Below are positions 19,293 through 30,680 of a stretch of DNA of 64,000 nt, one piece after another. Location of the stretch: positions 83,674,522-83,738,521 of the forward strand of contig CM070877.1 in NCBI GenBank assembly GCA_036365515.1, read 5' to 3'. The notes beneath the pieces are model-generated. The model was not told the origin of the DNA and ran no database searches. It saw nothing but the letters and a program-made list of their open reading frames with translations. How positions within the stretch are numbered: the stretch's first letter is position 1; the number at the start of each line of letters is the position of its first letter. The position numbers and the translations under genes were made by a program. Source of the stretch: Torymus aiolomorphi (lineage: Eukaryota; Arthropoda; Insecta; Hymenoptera; Torymidae).

Positions 19293-22200
19293 TTTGAATA
19301 ATCAATTCCGAATTACTTATTTATTGGAAAAGAAAATTTCGGCCTATTGTGATACAAGGATACGATAAATGGCATTCCAAATTACTTATTTATTGGAAAA
19401 GAAAACTTCCTCGTATCACAGGATTCGCTATATGCAATACCAAATTATTTATTTATTTATTGGAAATAAAAATCTTTTCCATCATCAAGAGTTGATATTA
19501 AGGTTGTTTATCAAATTAATCTAATAAATACAGAATTCAAGGATAGAATCATTTTCGTATGAAATGAACCACCAATCGACATCTAATTGCGGGTTGAGGC
19601 CTACGGGTGGGGAGCACGCTCAACGCTCGAGCTTTCTCCGCAGCCGTAGGCTACATCAGAAGCGCGGGACTAGCGGCAGATACGAAAAGCGAGGAAGATT
19701 TTCCGTTCTGCGACTAAACACCTTTTCCACTTGGAACAGACGGCAGCCGTGATTATGAATATCTTCATTTATTTGTCACCAGGATTGTTTATTATCGAAA
19801 TAAATCAATGCCGCTCTCAGCGACTTGTCTTCGTAGTTTGCCAGGTGAGTAATTGAAATGCCACGAATGAATAATTCCCGAATTTTGGCAAATTCAGTAA
19901 ATTTATAATAATACGACATTGATACAATAAGAAAATTTGAATAATCGTTCCCGATTTACTTATTTATTCGAAAAGAAATCTCCGAACTATCACAGGATAC
20001 GCTATATGCAATCCCAAATTATTTATTTATTTATTGGAAATAAAAATCTTTTCCATCATCAAGAGTTGATATTAAGGTTGTTTATCAAATTAATCTAATA
20101 AATACAGAATTCAAGGATAGAATCATTTTCGTATGAAATGAACCACCAATCGACATCTAATTGCGGGTTGAGGCCTACGGGTGGGGAGCACGCTCAACGC
20201 TCGAGCTTTCTCCGCAGCCGTAGGCTACATCAGAAGCGCGGGACTAGCGGCAGATACGAAAAGCGAGGAAGATTTTCCGTTCTGCGACTAAACACCTTTT
20301 CCACTTGGAACAGACGGCAGCCGTGATTATGAATATCTTCATTTATTTGTCACCAGGATTGTTTATTATCGAAATAAATCAATGCCGCTCTCAGCGACTT
20401 GTCTTCGTAGTTTGCCAGGTGAGTAATTGAAATGCCACAAATGAACAATTCCGGAATTCTGGCAAATTAAGTAAACTTATAATAATACAGCATTGCTAAA
20501 ATAAGAAAATTTGAATAATCAATCCCGATTTACTTATTATTTCGAAAAGAAATCTCCGATCTATAACAGGATACGCTATATGCAATCCCAAATTATTCAT
20601 TTATTTATTGGAGATAAAAATCTTTTCCATCATCAAGAGTTGATATTAAGGTTGTTTATCAAATTAATCTAATAAATACAGAATTCAAGGATAGAATCAT
20701 TTTCGTATGAAATGAACCACCAATCGACGTCTAAATGCGGGTTGAGGCCTACGGGTGGGGAGCACGCTCAGCGCTCGAGCGTGCTCCCCAGCCGTAGACT
20801 ACATGAGAAGCGCGGAACTAGCGGCAAATACGGAAAGCGAGGCAGATTTTCAGTTCTGCGACTAAACACCTTATCCACTTGGAACAGACGGCAGCTGTGA
20901 TTATGAATATCTTCAATTATTTGTCAACAGGATTGTTTATTGTCGAAATAAATCAATGCCGCTCTCAGCGACTTGCCTTCGCAGTTTGCCGGGTGAATAA
21001 TTGAAATGCCACGAATGAATAATTCCCGAATTCTGGCAAATTCAGTAAATTTATAATAATACGGCATTGATACAATAAGAATATTTGAATAATCGTTCCC
21101 GATTTACTTATTTATTCGAAAAGAAATCTCCGAACTATCACAGGATACGCTATATGCAATCCCAAATTATTTATTTATTTATTGGAAATAAAAATCTATT
21201 CCATCATCAAGAGTTGATATTAAGTTTGTTTATCAAATTATTCTGAAAAACTACGATATTCAAGAATAGCGTCATTTTCGTATGAAATAAACCACCAATC
21301 GACGTCTAATTCCGCGTTGAGGCTTACGGGTGGGCACCACGCTCAGCGCTCGAGCGTGCTCCCCAGCCGTAGACTACATGAGAAGCGCGAGACTAGCGGC
21401 AAATACGGAAAGCGAGGCAGATTTTCAGTTCTGCGACTAAACACCGTTTCTACTTGGAACAGACGGCAGCTGTGATTATGAATATTATAATTTATTTGTC
21501 AACAGGATTGTTTATTGTCGAAATAAATCAATGCCCCTCTCAGCGGCTTGCCTTCGCAGTTTTTCGAGTAATTAATTGAAATGCCACGAATGAATAATTC
21601 CCGAATTCTGGCAAATTAAGTAAACTTATAATAATACGGCATTGCTACAATAAGAAAATTTGAATAATCATTCCCGAATTACTTATTTATTCGAAAAGAA
21701 ATCTCCGATCTATCAGAGGATACGCTATATGCAATCCCAAATTATTTATTTCTTTATTGGAAATAAAAATGTTTTCCATCATAAAGAGTTGATATTAAGG
21801 TTGTTTATCAAATTAATCTAATAAATACAATATCCAAGAATAGTATCATTTTCTTATGAAATGAGCCACCAATGGAGGTCTAATTCCAGGTTGAAGCCTG
21901 CGGGTGGGGAGCACGCTCAGCGCTCGAGCGTGCTCCCCAGCCGTAGGCTACATCAGAAGTGCGGGACTAGCGGCACATACGGAAAGCGAGGCAGATTTTT
22001 AGTTCTGCGACTAAACACCTTTTCCACTTGGAACAGACGGCAGCTGTGATTATGAACATCTTCATTTATTTGTCAGCAGGATTGTTTATTATTGAAATAA
22101 ATCAATGCCGAACTTAGCGACTTGCCTTCGCAGTTTGCCGGGTGAATAATTGAAATGCCACGAATGAATAATTCCCGAATTCTGGCAAATTCAGTTAACT

Positions 22201-24405
22201 TATAATAATACGGCATTGATACAATAAGAAAATTTGAAGAATCATTCCCGATTTACTTATTTATTCGAAAAGAAATCTCCGATCTATCACAGGATACGCT
22301 ATATGCAATCCCAAATTATTTATTTATTTATTGGAAATAAAAATCTTTTCCATCATCAAGAGTTGATATTAAGGTTGTTTATCAAATTAATCTAATAAAT
22401 ACAGAATTCAAGGATAGAATCATTTTCGTATGAAATGAACCACCAATCGACGTCTAAATGCGGGTTGAGGCCTACGGGTGGGGAGCACGCTCAGCGCTCG
22501 AGCGTGCTCCCCAGCCGTAGACTACATGAGAAGCGCGGAACTAGCGGCAAATACGGAAAGCGAGGCAGATTTTCAGTTCTGCGACTAAACACCTTTTCCA
22601 CTTGGAACAGACGGCAGCCGTGATTATGAATATCTTCATTTATTTGTCAGCAGAATTGTTTATTATCGAAATAAGTCAATGCCGCTCTCAGCGACTTGCC
22701 TTCGCAGTTTGCCGGGTGAATAATTGAAATGCCACGAATGAATAATTCCCGAATTTTGGCAAATTCAGTAAATTTATAATAATACGACATTGATACAATA
22801 AGAAAATTTGAATAATCGTTCCCGATTTACTTATTTATTCGAAAAGAAATCTCCGAACTATCACAGGATACGCTATATGCAATCCCAAATTATTTATTTA
22901 TTTATTGGAAATAAAAATCTATTCCATCATCAAGAGTTGATATTAAGTTTGTTTATCAAATTAATCTAATAAATACAGAATTCAAGTATAGAATCATTTT
23001 CGTATGAAATGAACCACCAATCGACGTCTAATTGCGGGTTGAGGCCTACGGGTGGGGAGCACACATAACGCTCGAGCATGCTCCCCAGCCGTAGGCTACA
23101 TCAGAAGCGCTGGACTAGCGGCTGATACGAAAAGCGAGGAAGATTTTCAGTTCTGCGACTAAACACCTTTTCCACTTGGAACAGACGGCAGCCGTGATTA
23201 TGAACATCTTCATTTATTTGTCAGCAGGATTGTTTATTATCGAAATAAATCAATGCCGCTCTCAGCGACTTGCCTTCGCAGTTTGCCGAGTGAATAATTG
23301 AAATGCCACGAATGAATAATTCCCGAATTCTGGCAAATTCAGTAAACTTATAATAATACGGTATTGATACAATAAGAAAATTTGAATAATCATTCCCGAT
23401 TTACTTATTTATTCGAAAAGAAATCTCCGATCTATCACAGGATACGCTATATGCAATCCCAAATTATTTATTTATTTATTGGAAATAAAAATCTTTTCCA
23501 TCATCAAGAGTTGATATTAAGGTTGTTTATCAAATTAATCTAATAAATACATAATTCAAGGATAGAATCATTTTCGTATGAAATGAACCACCAATCGACG
23601 TCTAATTGCGGGTTGAGGCCTAAGGGTGGGGAGCACGCTCAACGCTCGAGCGTGCTCCCCAGCCGTAGACTACATGAGAAGCGCGGAACTAGCGGCAAAT
23701 GTGGAAAGCGAGGCAGATTTTCAGTTCTGCGACTAAACACCTTTTCCACTTGGAACAGACGGCAGCCGTGATTATGAATATCTTCATTTATTTGTCAGCA
23801 GAATTGTTTATTATCGAAATAAGTCAATGCCGCTCTCAGCGACTTGCCTTCGCAGTTTGCCGGGTGAATAATTGAAATGCCACGAATGAATAATTCCCGA
23901 ATTCTGGCAAATTCAGTAAATTTATAATAATACGACATTGATACAATAAGAAAATTTGAATAGTCGTTCCCGATTTACTTATTTATTCGAAAAGAAATCT
24001 CCGAACTATCACAGGATACGCTATATGCAATCCCAAATTATTTATTTATTTATTGGAAATAAAAATCTATTCCATCATCAAGAGTTGATATTAAGTTTGT
24101 TTATCAAATTAATCTAATAAATACAGAATTCAAGTGTAGAATCATTTTCGTATGAAATGAACCACCAATCGACGTCTAATTGCGGGTTGAGGCCTACGGG
24201 TGGGGAGCACACATAACGCTCGAGCATGCTCCCCAGCCGTAGGCTACATGAGAAGCGCTGGTCTAGCGGCACATACGGAAAGCGAGGCAGATTTTCGGTT
24301 CTGCGAGAAAATAACTTTTGCCATATTTGGAATATACGGCAGCTGTGATTGTTTTAAATGAATATATTCATCTATTGTCAATATGATTGTTTATTTATAG
24401 AAAAT
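19293..24405 (+). repeat. 574-bp satellite array, nine units
   Basis: The phrase GAAATGAACCACCAATCGAC (or a variant) recurs at 19561, 20135, 20709, 21283, 21858, 22432, 23006, 23580 and 24154, a period of 574 bp. Units 1 and 2 are almost identical. Units 6-7 and 8-9 form a repeated 1148-bp pair (shared features: AATTGTTTATTATCG with AAGTCAATG in 6 and 8; ACACATAACGCTCGAGCATG in 7 and 9). The first unit contains an extra ~70-bp internal duplication. Six units leave a 62-codon frame open; units 4, 7 and 9 destroy it (ATG to ATA, or an early TAA), so I do not call a gene. The array decays over its last ~80 bp. Confidence 0.95.
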
Positions 24406-25723
24406 GCTCTTTACAGAAACTGTCGTGCGCTACTGTTTCCGGCAAATAATGGGAGTTACAATGGTTTCAACTGCTATAAGTTGGTAATTATCGTTTTGTT
24501 AAATGCAAATTTGCTTACTAGTTTATATTTCACCGTCGAATCGTCCACCGGTAAAAACTCTTTACAAAAAACCCCTTCAAAGTCTCTTTACAAAATATGT
24601 CACGCTCCCAGAATACCCCTTAATGAGGTCGAAAAAAATTGATTAAACTGGTATGAATTGAGAATTATTATAGCGAATAATGAAATTTTTCGATTACTTA
24701 AAATTTCTTCTGGAAATCGGTCATTAGTACATATTGAAATTAGGAAAAACCCTTGGCATGCTCCTTACAAAAAATATATCAAGCACGGATTTTCAAGAAA
24801 TTATGCCGGAGAGAAGTTTTTATTGCGAAGAAATCACACGTAATAAACGTTTTCACTGTCAATAATTAACCTATTTTATTGAAATTTCAGGAGAAAATTG
24901 TATGCAAATTGCGGACAAGTATTATGTCGATGATTAGTAGGTTATGTGACCCACAAAGCTTTTCTAGGGGTTTTTTGCAAATTTATTGATCATTTCAATT
25001 GAAATTTGGGGAAATAATTAAAAGTTACTGACGGAATTGCACACAAATCTTCGTAATTCTAAATTTTGAGAATTCCGTATGTAAGTCATATTGTATAAGC
25101 GATATTCAAACGCGCTTCGCGCGTACTTTTCTGTTTTTGAGGTTATGCATGCTATCTTCATTATGTTTTACTTTTAACTTATTTAAGTATTTTTTCAAAG
25201 TCAGAACTTAATCATTTTTATACTACTCTAAATGTAAAAATTACATTTAAAAAACATTCAAACTTTAAATTCCAAACAGTAAATTTCTCACGCCTTCTTC
25301 TTATCGACCAATCAAAGTCAAGCCTTTAGATGCTTCAACATCGCCGCTCATCACTTTTCACCTCAAGAAAGGAATATCGTATTATTGCGAATACAGTACC
25401 ACCTTCCATTTATAAGTACATTGATTTCGGCGATCCCGTCAAAACTTATATTACAGAGTCGTAGTACTCTGAATAAGTATGTGTCACAAATTTCATGTAA
25501 AACGTGTGCTAATAAGTAATCTGTAAGGAATGGATGAACCGTAAACAACCACACTTTATAACCGCGCCAGCTACATCTGTTCATGGCAGCGCCATCTATT
25601 GCACGGAAAAATGAACACATGTTGCACACTTACACTCTGCATATAGATTACGTATACATATGTAGCTGGCTATATTAGCATACAATATAAAATTATACTT
25701 TTTGCAAGTTTTCGAAAAAAGAG
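24406..25723. other. AT-rich region, no gene seen
   Basis: Short frames at 24358-24642 and 24658-24843 have no recognisable domain. A small palindromic word (CGCGCTTCGCGCG) lies at about 25110. Confidence 0.3.
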
Positions 25724-25909
25724 CTCTGGTACACCGTAAGTTAGTGCAAAACAAACATTCCATTCAATTTTGGGGCAAAACTGTTCATTATCCTTGAAGA
25801 TTTTCAATTCCCCAATTTGGGGAACTGAAAATCTTTGACAACAATTAACAGATCTGGTTGTTAATTTATTTAAATTATTCCTTATTCGCTAACTTACAAT
25901 GTACCAGAG
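25724..25909. mobile_element. MITE with ~24-bp TIRs and an internal hairpin
   Basis: CTCTGGTACACCGTAAGTTAG at the left pairs with CTAACTTACAATGTACCAGAG at the right (186 bp). A second perfect-looking stem sits inside at about 25798-25833 (GATTTTCAATTCCCC with GGGGAACTGAAAATC). Confidence 0.7.
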
Positions 25910-26200
25910 TTGTTTTGTCGAAAAATTTAGTCTTTAATGACTGAAAAAATTAAAATGATGAAAAATCTGTACGTCGGTTAGGTAGAGTCAATTTTTCGTG
26001 CTCACATGGCCTTAAGTTATCAGTTATTAACATACAAAATGTTTTTTTTCCATTAAGTGTTGATTAAAATCCAAATTGAAGAGTCTTTAGATATATTCAT
26101 AACAAGATTCACAAGAATGAGTTAATCTGTAGTAGTGAGGAACTACAATTATACATATATAATTCTTTACAAAAATTTCGTAAAAAAACCAGAGCAAATG
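25910..26200. other. AT-rich spacer
   Basis: No gene or repeat recognised. Confidence 0.3.
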
Positions 26201-26315
26201 GATGTAAAAGACTATTTTGTAAAAAAACTTTGTACCAGCTGTGGCGGAAATGGTAGTTGACACGAGAGCTTAACTTCTTGGCCAACTTTGAGCTTCACAT
26301 TTTGTAAAGGTTGGA
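26201..26315 (+). repeat. Direct repeat pair I, copy 1
   Basis: About 110 bp related to 26978-27085: both contain AAATGGATG, a TTTTGTAAAAA run, CTTTGTAC and then ACTTCTTGGCCAACTTTGAG. Roughly 770 bp separate the copies. Confidence 0.65.
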
Positions 26316-26977
26316 GTGTTACGTCTGTGACGTATCTCTAAAATTAAAATCTATATTCATATTCTCATCAGTAATTTCCTGACCTATAAAATGATGTATT
26401 TGCGAATTTAAAAGACACAGCATTTCGACAACGCAACCGCGTGACGTAGCGAGCCACCAACTTCGCGAAGGCATACGCGTGTTGTAATGCACTCAGCATT
26501 TCTCAACTTCGAAATCGAACGATTTACGCCAAAATGTTAACTAAATTTGTTTAAAAAGATGATTTTGATCCATCGTCAAAATCATCTTTAACCTAATTTA
26601 ATCGCTTAATAAATTCGGTGATTTGCGCCATACAAACCAGTCATTCGTGAAAAGATCGCGAACTCCGTACCACTCTAGCTGACAATAGGAGTAGCGATTA
26701 TTGTTGTACAGGCCAATACAAGCCAAATCAGATTTCATATAAATTTTATATATCAATAAAGTGAATAATTTATCTACAAAATGGATCATCAGTCTAATTA
26801 TTTACGAGAGATCACCTCAAGGACGAAAGGTAATGTAAACCAAATATCAATTGAACATATATGTATATATATATATATATACATATATCATTCAAATATA
26901 ACCATAATAAATTCAATAATTAAAAGAGTATTTCCTCGACTATTAAGACTTAACAGGAGGATCAGGTAACTTCAGAG

Positions 26978-27085
26978 AAAATGGATGCGAAAAAATGTTT
27001 TGTAAAAATCTTTGTACGGACTGTTGCTACGAAAATGACAGGTAGCATGAGAACTCAACTTCTTGGCCAACTTTGAGCTTATATT
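26978..27085 (+). repeat. Direct repeat pair I, copy 2
   Basis: Diverged copy of 26201-26315, sharing CAACTTCTTGGCCAACTTTG. Confidence 0.65.
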
Positions 27086-27892
27086 CTAGTTTCATAAAAG
27101 CAAGAGAATCAGGTGATATACCAAAAATTTGAATTGTAATTCTTAAAACTGGGCGTAGCAGCACTTTTACTTTTTTCTTTTTTTCTTGTAAGCTCTAAAC
27201 TATTTATTGTTATTATTTCTCTTAACAATTTTAAATTCTCTGTTTAAAAAATGTCAATAAAAATTGAATTCTTTTCCTTTAAACAATCTTTCTCTCAACA
27301 TCCATCGAACTCTCTACAAAGAACTTTAATGAAGGCTTAAATGTATTTGAAACAATTAATAAATACTTATAAAAACCTAATTTTTTAAGTATTTTCTGTT
27401 TAAAAATTTATAATTTTTTACCAAAGTATACAGTAAGGCGAGAATGTTTGTTTTAGAATTCTAAAACTGCGTCGTTTTTACGTTGACATGATGCTCTACA
27501 AACATGAAAATTTCTATAGCTATCCGATATTTTACCTTTAATGGTGTACGTTTTTCATTTTTCGCTATAGCAATTAATTTACTAATGTAGCATAAAAAGC
27601 TTGAACTACAAAACTTCGCGTCCGGCAAGTATGTGTATTTTGAAAAAAATCTGCTAAAATTTCAGGAAATACTTAATTGATTGCAGGATTGAGTTAGTTG
27701 TGAAATTAATAATTTGAGAAATTAAAAAATTCCATAACTTTCTTTTGTTTAATTGCCGTTTTTTACTAACTAATGTGATGTGAGTGAAATAAAAGAAAGT
27801 AATCAGAATTTTTTAAGGTTAAGGATATAGTTTATTTAAGAGTTACATTCAAGAGTTATATCTACATCTACTACTTACATCTATATCTACAA
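27086..27892. other. AT-rich region, no gene seen
   Basis: Stops are frequent in all frames and nothing repeats clearly. Confidence 0.3.
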
Positions 27893-27989
27893 AAAGAAGT
27901 TATGTATGTACATATACTTGACTACATGACAACTGATTCCACTACTTTCTTGTGTTTAATGTGTATATATACCCTTGTATTTATACACA
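27893..27989 (+). repeat. Direct repeat pair II, copy 1
   Basis: About 97 bp beginning AAAGAAGTTATGTATGTACA and ending in TTATACAC, repeated with few changes at 28183-28281. Confidence 0.8.
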
Positions 27990-28182
27990 AATTAATTTAT
28001 TGCATGGAAGAGGTAAGATTATTAGTAATTGTCGGAAAAAAATATTTTTTTTATTCAAAGGTTTCAAAGAGATAAGTAAGACATATTTAAAATATTTAGA
28101 AACTCAGATAGTTATCAGTAATTTTTAAATTAGCTATGATAAGTTAAACTTTACTTATTTTGTTTTAACAGACTTTAAGTTA

Positions 28183-28281
28183 AAAAGAAGTTATGTATGT
28201 ACATATACTTGACTATATGTCAACTGATACTACTACTTTCTTGTGTTTAATGTGTATATATATACCCTTATATTTATACAC
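28183..28281 (+). repeat. Direct repeat pair II, copy 2
   Basis: Near copy of 27893-27989; it ends exactly where the LTR-like segment at 28283 begins, so its edge may mark an insertion boundary. Confidence 0.75.
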
Positions 28282-28282
28282 T

Positions 28283-29304
28283 GTAATGTCTGCGTTACAA
28301 TGTCGCGATGACGGTAAAGTCGGCGCGATAAATATTCCGGTTTCGGTCTACGCCTACACGTAATAACCACGGGAGTAGAAACGCGCGAAAGTAGCAGATC
28401 GGATTTTAAATAATAATATAAATACTCGCGATACTAATAAGCGACAAGCGGCAGCAGCAATTGAAACAGATAGAAGAAAGACAGTAATGAGAAAGACAGT
28501 ACTTTATGACTGATGCTCTTAGCTCGTTGCCTCAGGCAGACCCAATGGCAGCGGGAGATTCAATGGCAGGAAGATAGGCTCGGCGAAATAATGTTAACTT
28601 CAAGTGTAATTTAATAATGTTTATTAAATAGATTAAAGTTACGTACAACCGGTTAAATACTGATTATAGTGGAGATATAATATCAACAATTATTCGCGAC
28701 ACTACAATCAGACAAGCGTTACAATAAAAGTTTCTAAATTAATTCTGCTCGAAAATATTCTAAGTCAGAATTTACAATGATCGAAAATATACTATGTCCC
28801 GATACAATATAAATTGCCGAAATTATTCTAAGTACAAGATTATAATTCGAATAATCGTCGGTCAAGGATTTCACCCTACGAAAGAAAATGAAGAAAAGCT
28901 TCTGCCTCGAGTGGAGGCGTTCGGTTGCTTTTATACCCGCGCGCTTAATTAGGACAGTGTCAAGAGGCGGGGGTTTGTGATTAAATCAATTTGTGGTAGA
29001 GGTATGTGGGAGAGGTTTCCAGGAATTATAATATTGAGGCTATAGGGGTCTGTGGGGGAGGTTTCAGGAACTAAAATGTTGGGGCACGTGCAAGGGTGAG
29101 GTCAAAAGCCTCTGCTCGGTGAGCGACCAATACGAGTGCCCAGTTACTCTATGGTATGAATTGTCGTTCAGGCTCTTACGGGCGGTAGGTAACTTATCGA
29201 CCGTCGGCGTTGTATCGTCGGAGTACAAGGAAAAAGGCTAGAGGTGTGTGTGGAGGTTCCACTAACTATAAGGGCGGTGACAATCAGCCGTGCACGACGT
29301 GACA
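28283..29304 (-). repeat. Putative LTR of a retroelement on the minus strand
   Basis: On the minus strand this ~1.0-kb block starts TGTCACG (29304) and ends ATTACA (28283), i.e. TGT...ACA. It contains a clear TATA box (28929-28935) and is preceded by a G-rich tract that could be a polypurine tract. No second copy exists in the window and no target duplication is visible, so it is either the 3' LTR of the env-bearing element upstream or a solo LTR. Inference from structure only. Confidence 0.5.
28929..28935 (-). promoter_or_regulatory. TATA box inside the LTR-like segment
   Basis: The minus strand reads GCGGGTATAAAAGCAACCG. TATAAAA in a locally GC-rich context is a good RNA polymerase II core promoter; transcription would start around 28905 and run towards 28283. 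Confidence 0.55.
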
Positions 29305-29317
29305 CGCGCCCCCTAAA
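29305..29317 (-). promoter_or_regulatory. Possible polypurine tract
   Basis: The minus strand reads TTTAGGGGGCGCG immediately before the putative LTR. Short and not purely purine, so tentative. Confidence 0.35.
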
Positions 29318-29538
29318 GACATGCGCTGCGAGGCGGCGCTCCGCCCAAGTGCTCGGGTCGGAGACCAAGTTGTGAGCTTAGCCCCGACAGTGCAGTCTAA
29401 GAGTCAATTATTATTTTTGTTTTTTTTTGGGTTGTTGTTTGTATTTTGTTGTTGTTGTGTGTGTGTTTTTTTTTTATTTTTATTTTTAATACATTGTTAC
29501 CTATTAGACCTTATAAAAAAAAAATTTTTAATCGGTGT

Positions 29539-30339
29539 TCAGTCCCACCGTTCTTCTTCCAAGTTGATCTCCTCCAAGCCTGGTTTAGTGGGTGACCCTC
29601 CGCATTGGTGGCAGAGATCCTCCTTCAAGGCCCACATGTGCTCTTGCTTTTGGCAGCCGAGATACCAATCCAGACAGCGTGCCCTATTGTAGGTTGAGCT
29701 AAAAGAAACGCAATCCTCGCAATTGCGCCAGGCCGAGATGCCCTGACCACATTTGACGCAATTGCCATAAGTCATATGGTGTCCAAATCCGTCGCCACCA
29801 TAGGGCAAGTGGAGACGATCGGCGAACGTGTACGCCCGATAGATGTGTACCCCCAAGCCGTCGCCTTTTCCCTCGAGGTCGAGCACGCGCCACCCGACAC
29901 TCCTCCCATGTTGGAGTTCTTCATTATTCCAACGGTTGTACCACCTTTCCTGATGGATAGCCAATAGATCCCTGGCCTCGTGCAGGAAATTCCACTTATC
30001 CGTCCAATGGAATAGTTGACATATCCACCTAGCGAGCCGCTGGTGGGCATGTCTGCATTCTGGTTCCTTGACCGAACTTCGTTCCTCATGGAACACCACC
30101 CAATCGTACAAGATGCTGCACCTCATGTATACTTGAAAGTATACCAAGCCCGTGAAACGGCTCCTTCGTAGGCGCCTAACCGGGTACTGTCCGGCGTAGG
30201 CCCTTAACGCCAACTGCTGCAGGGTCGGAACTTGGTGGTAGATCTCTTCTCCGTGGTTTTCCGTTTTGAAACAGCGGTCGAACTTGGCTGATCGTGGTTG
30301 ACGAAGCGGCTGCGAAAATGCGAGTGAACGTTGCGGCAT
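29539..30339 (-). CDS. 266-codon ORF of unknown function, Cys-rich C-terminal region
   Basis: Opens at a true ATG (30339) and ends at 29539. The N-terminal third is rich in Arg, Gln and Leu (TLQQLALRAYAGQ, RRLRRSRFTG), the middle is rich in Trp, Arg and His, and the C-terminal part has paired cysteines (CVKCGQG, NCEDC, CHQCGG) that could bind zinc. I do not recognise the family. It lies between the env relic and the LTR-like segment on the same strand, where a retroelement may carry an accessory gene. Frames in other phases are shadows. The unbroken 800 bp in CpG-rich sequence is the main support. Confidence 0.4.
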   Translation of the reverse strand: MPQRSLAFSQPLRQPRSAKFDRCFKTENHGEEIYHQVPTLQQLALRAYAGQYPVRRLRRSRFTGLVYFQVYMRCSILYDWVVFHEERSSVKEPECRHAHQRLARWICQLFHWTDKWNFLHEARDLLAIHQERWYNRWNNEELQHGRSVGWRVLDLEGKGDGLGVHIYRAYTFADRLHLPYGGDGFGHHMTYGNCVKCGQGISAWRNCEDCVSFSSTYNRARCLDWYLGCQKQEHMWALKEDLCHQCGGSPTKPGLEEINLEEERWD

Positions 30340-30461
30340 ACGATGTGCCCTGCTGACCCACGAGTGACCACCGGATAGTCCCCTCTTCAGGCTTTGCCCT
30401 GGCGAGGAAAATTTTCGAGGAAAAGGGAAATTTGGAGGGGAAAAGAGCTTTCTTAAATATG

Positions 30462-30469
30462 TATATATA

Positions 30470-30520
<51 letters not shown>
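30462..30520. repeat. (TA)n microsatellite
   Basis: About 59 bp of TA dinucleotide with a few interruptions at the left. Confidence 0.95.
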
Positions 30521-30522
<2 letters not shown>

Positions 30523-30680
30523 CCTCTTTCTTTTTTTGCAAGCTTCTAGTTTACTATAATTCTAAGTTTTCCTAAATACATGAAGATTATATGTTTTTTA
30601 CATCGTAGTCACAGAAGTACTCGGTTCACCGCTACTTAAAGGTGCAGGGGGTGATCGCGGCTCTTGGTAATGCGATGTGT

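Noticed and set aside
19564..23771. 62-codon frames as real genes
   Set aside because: They sit in satellite units, and three of nine units destroy the frame.
29539..30089. 105- and 64-codon frames inside the 266-codon ORF
   Set aside because: Overlapping frames on the same strand with no supporting motif; the longest frame with a true ATG was kept.
30176..30541. 121-codon frame upstream of the 266-codon ORF
   Set aside because: Most of it is TA-tract translation; the rest is a shadow frame.
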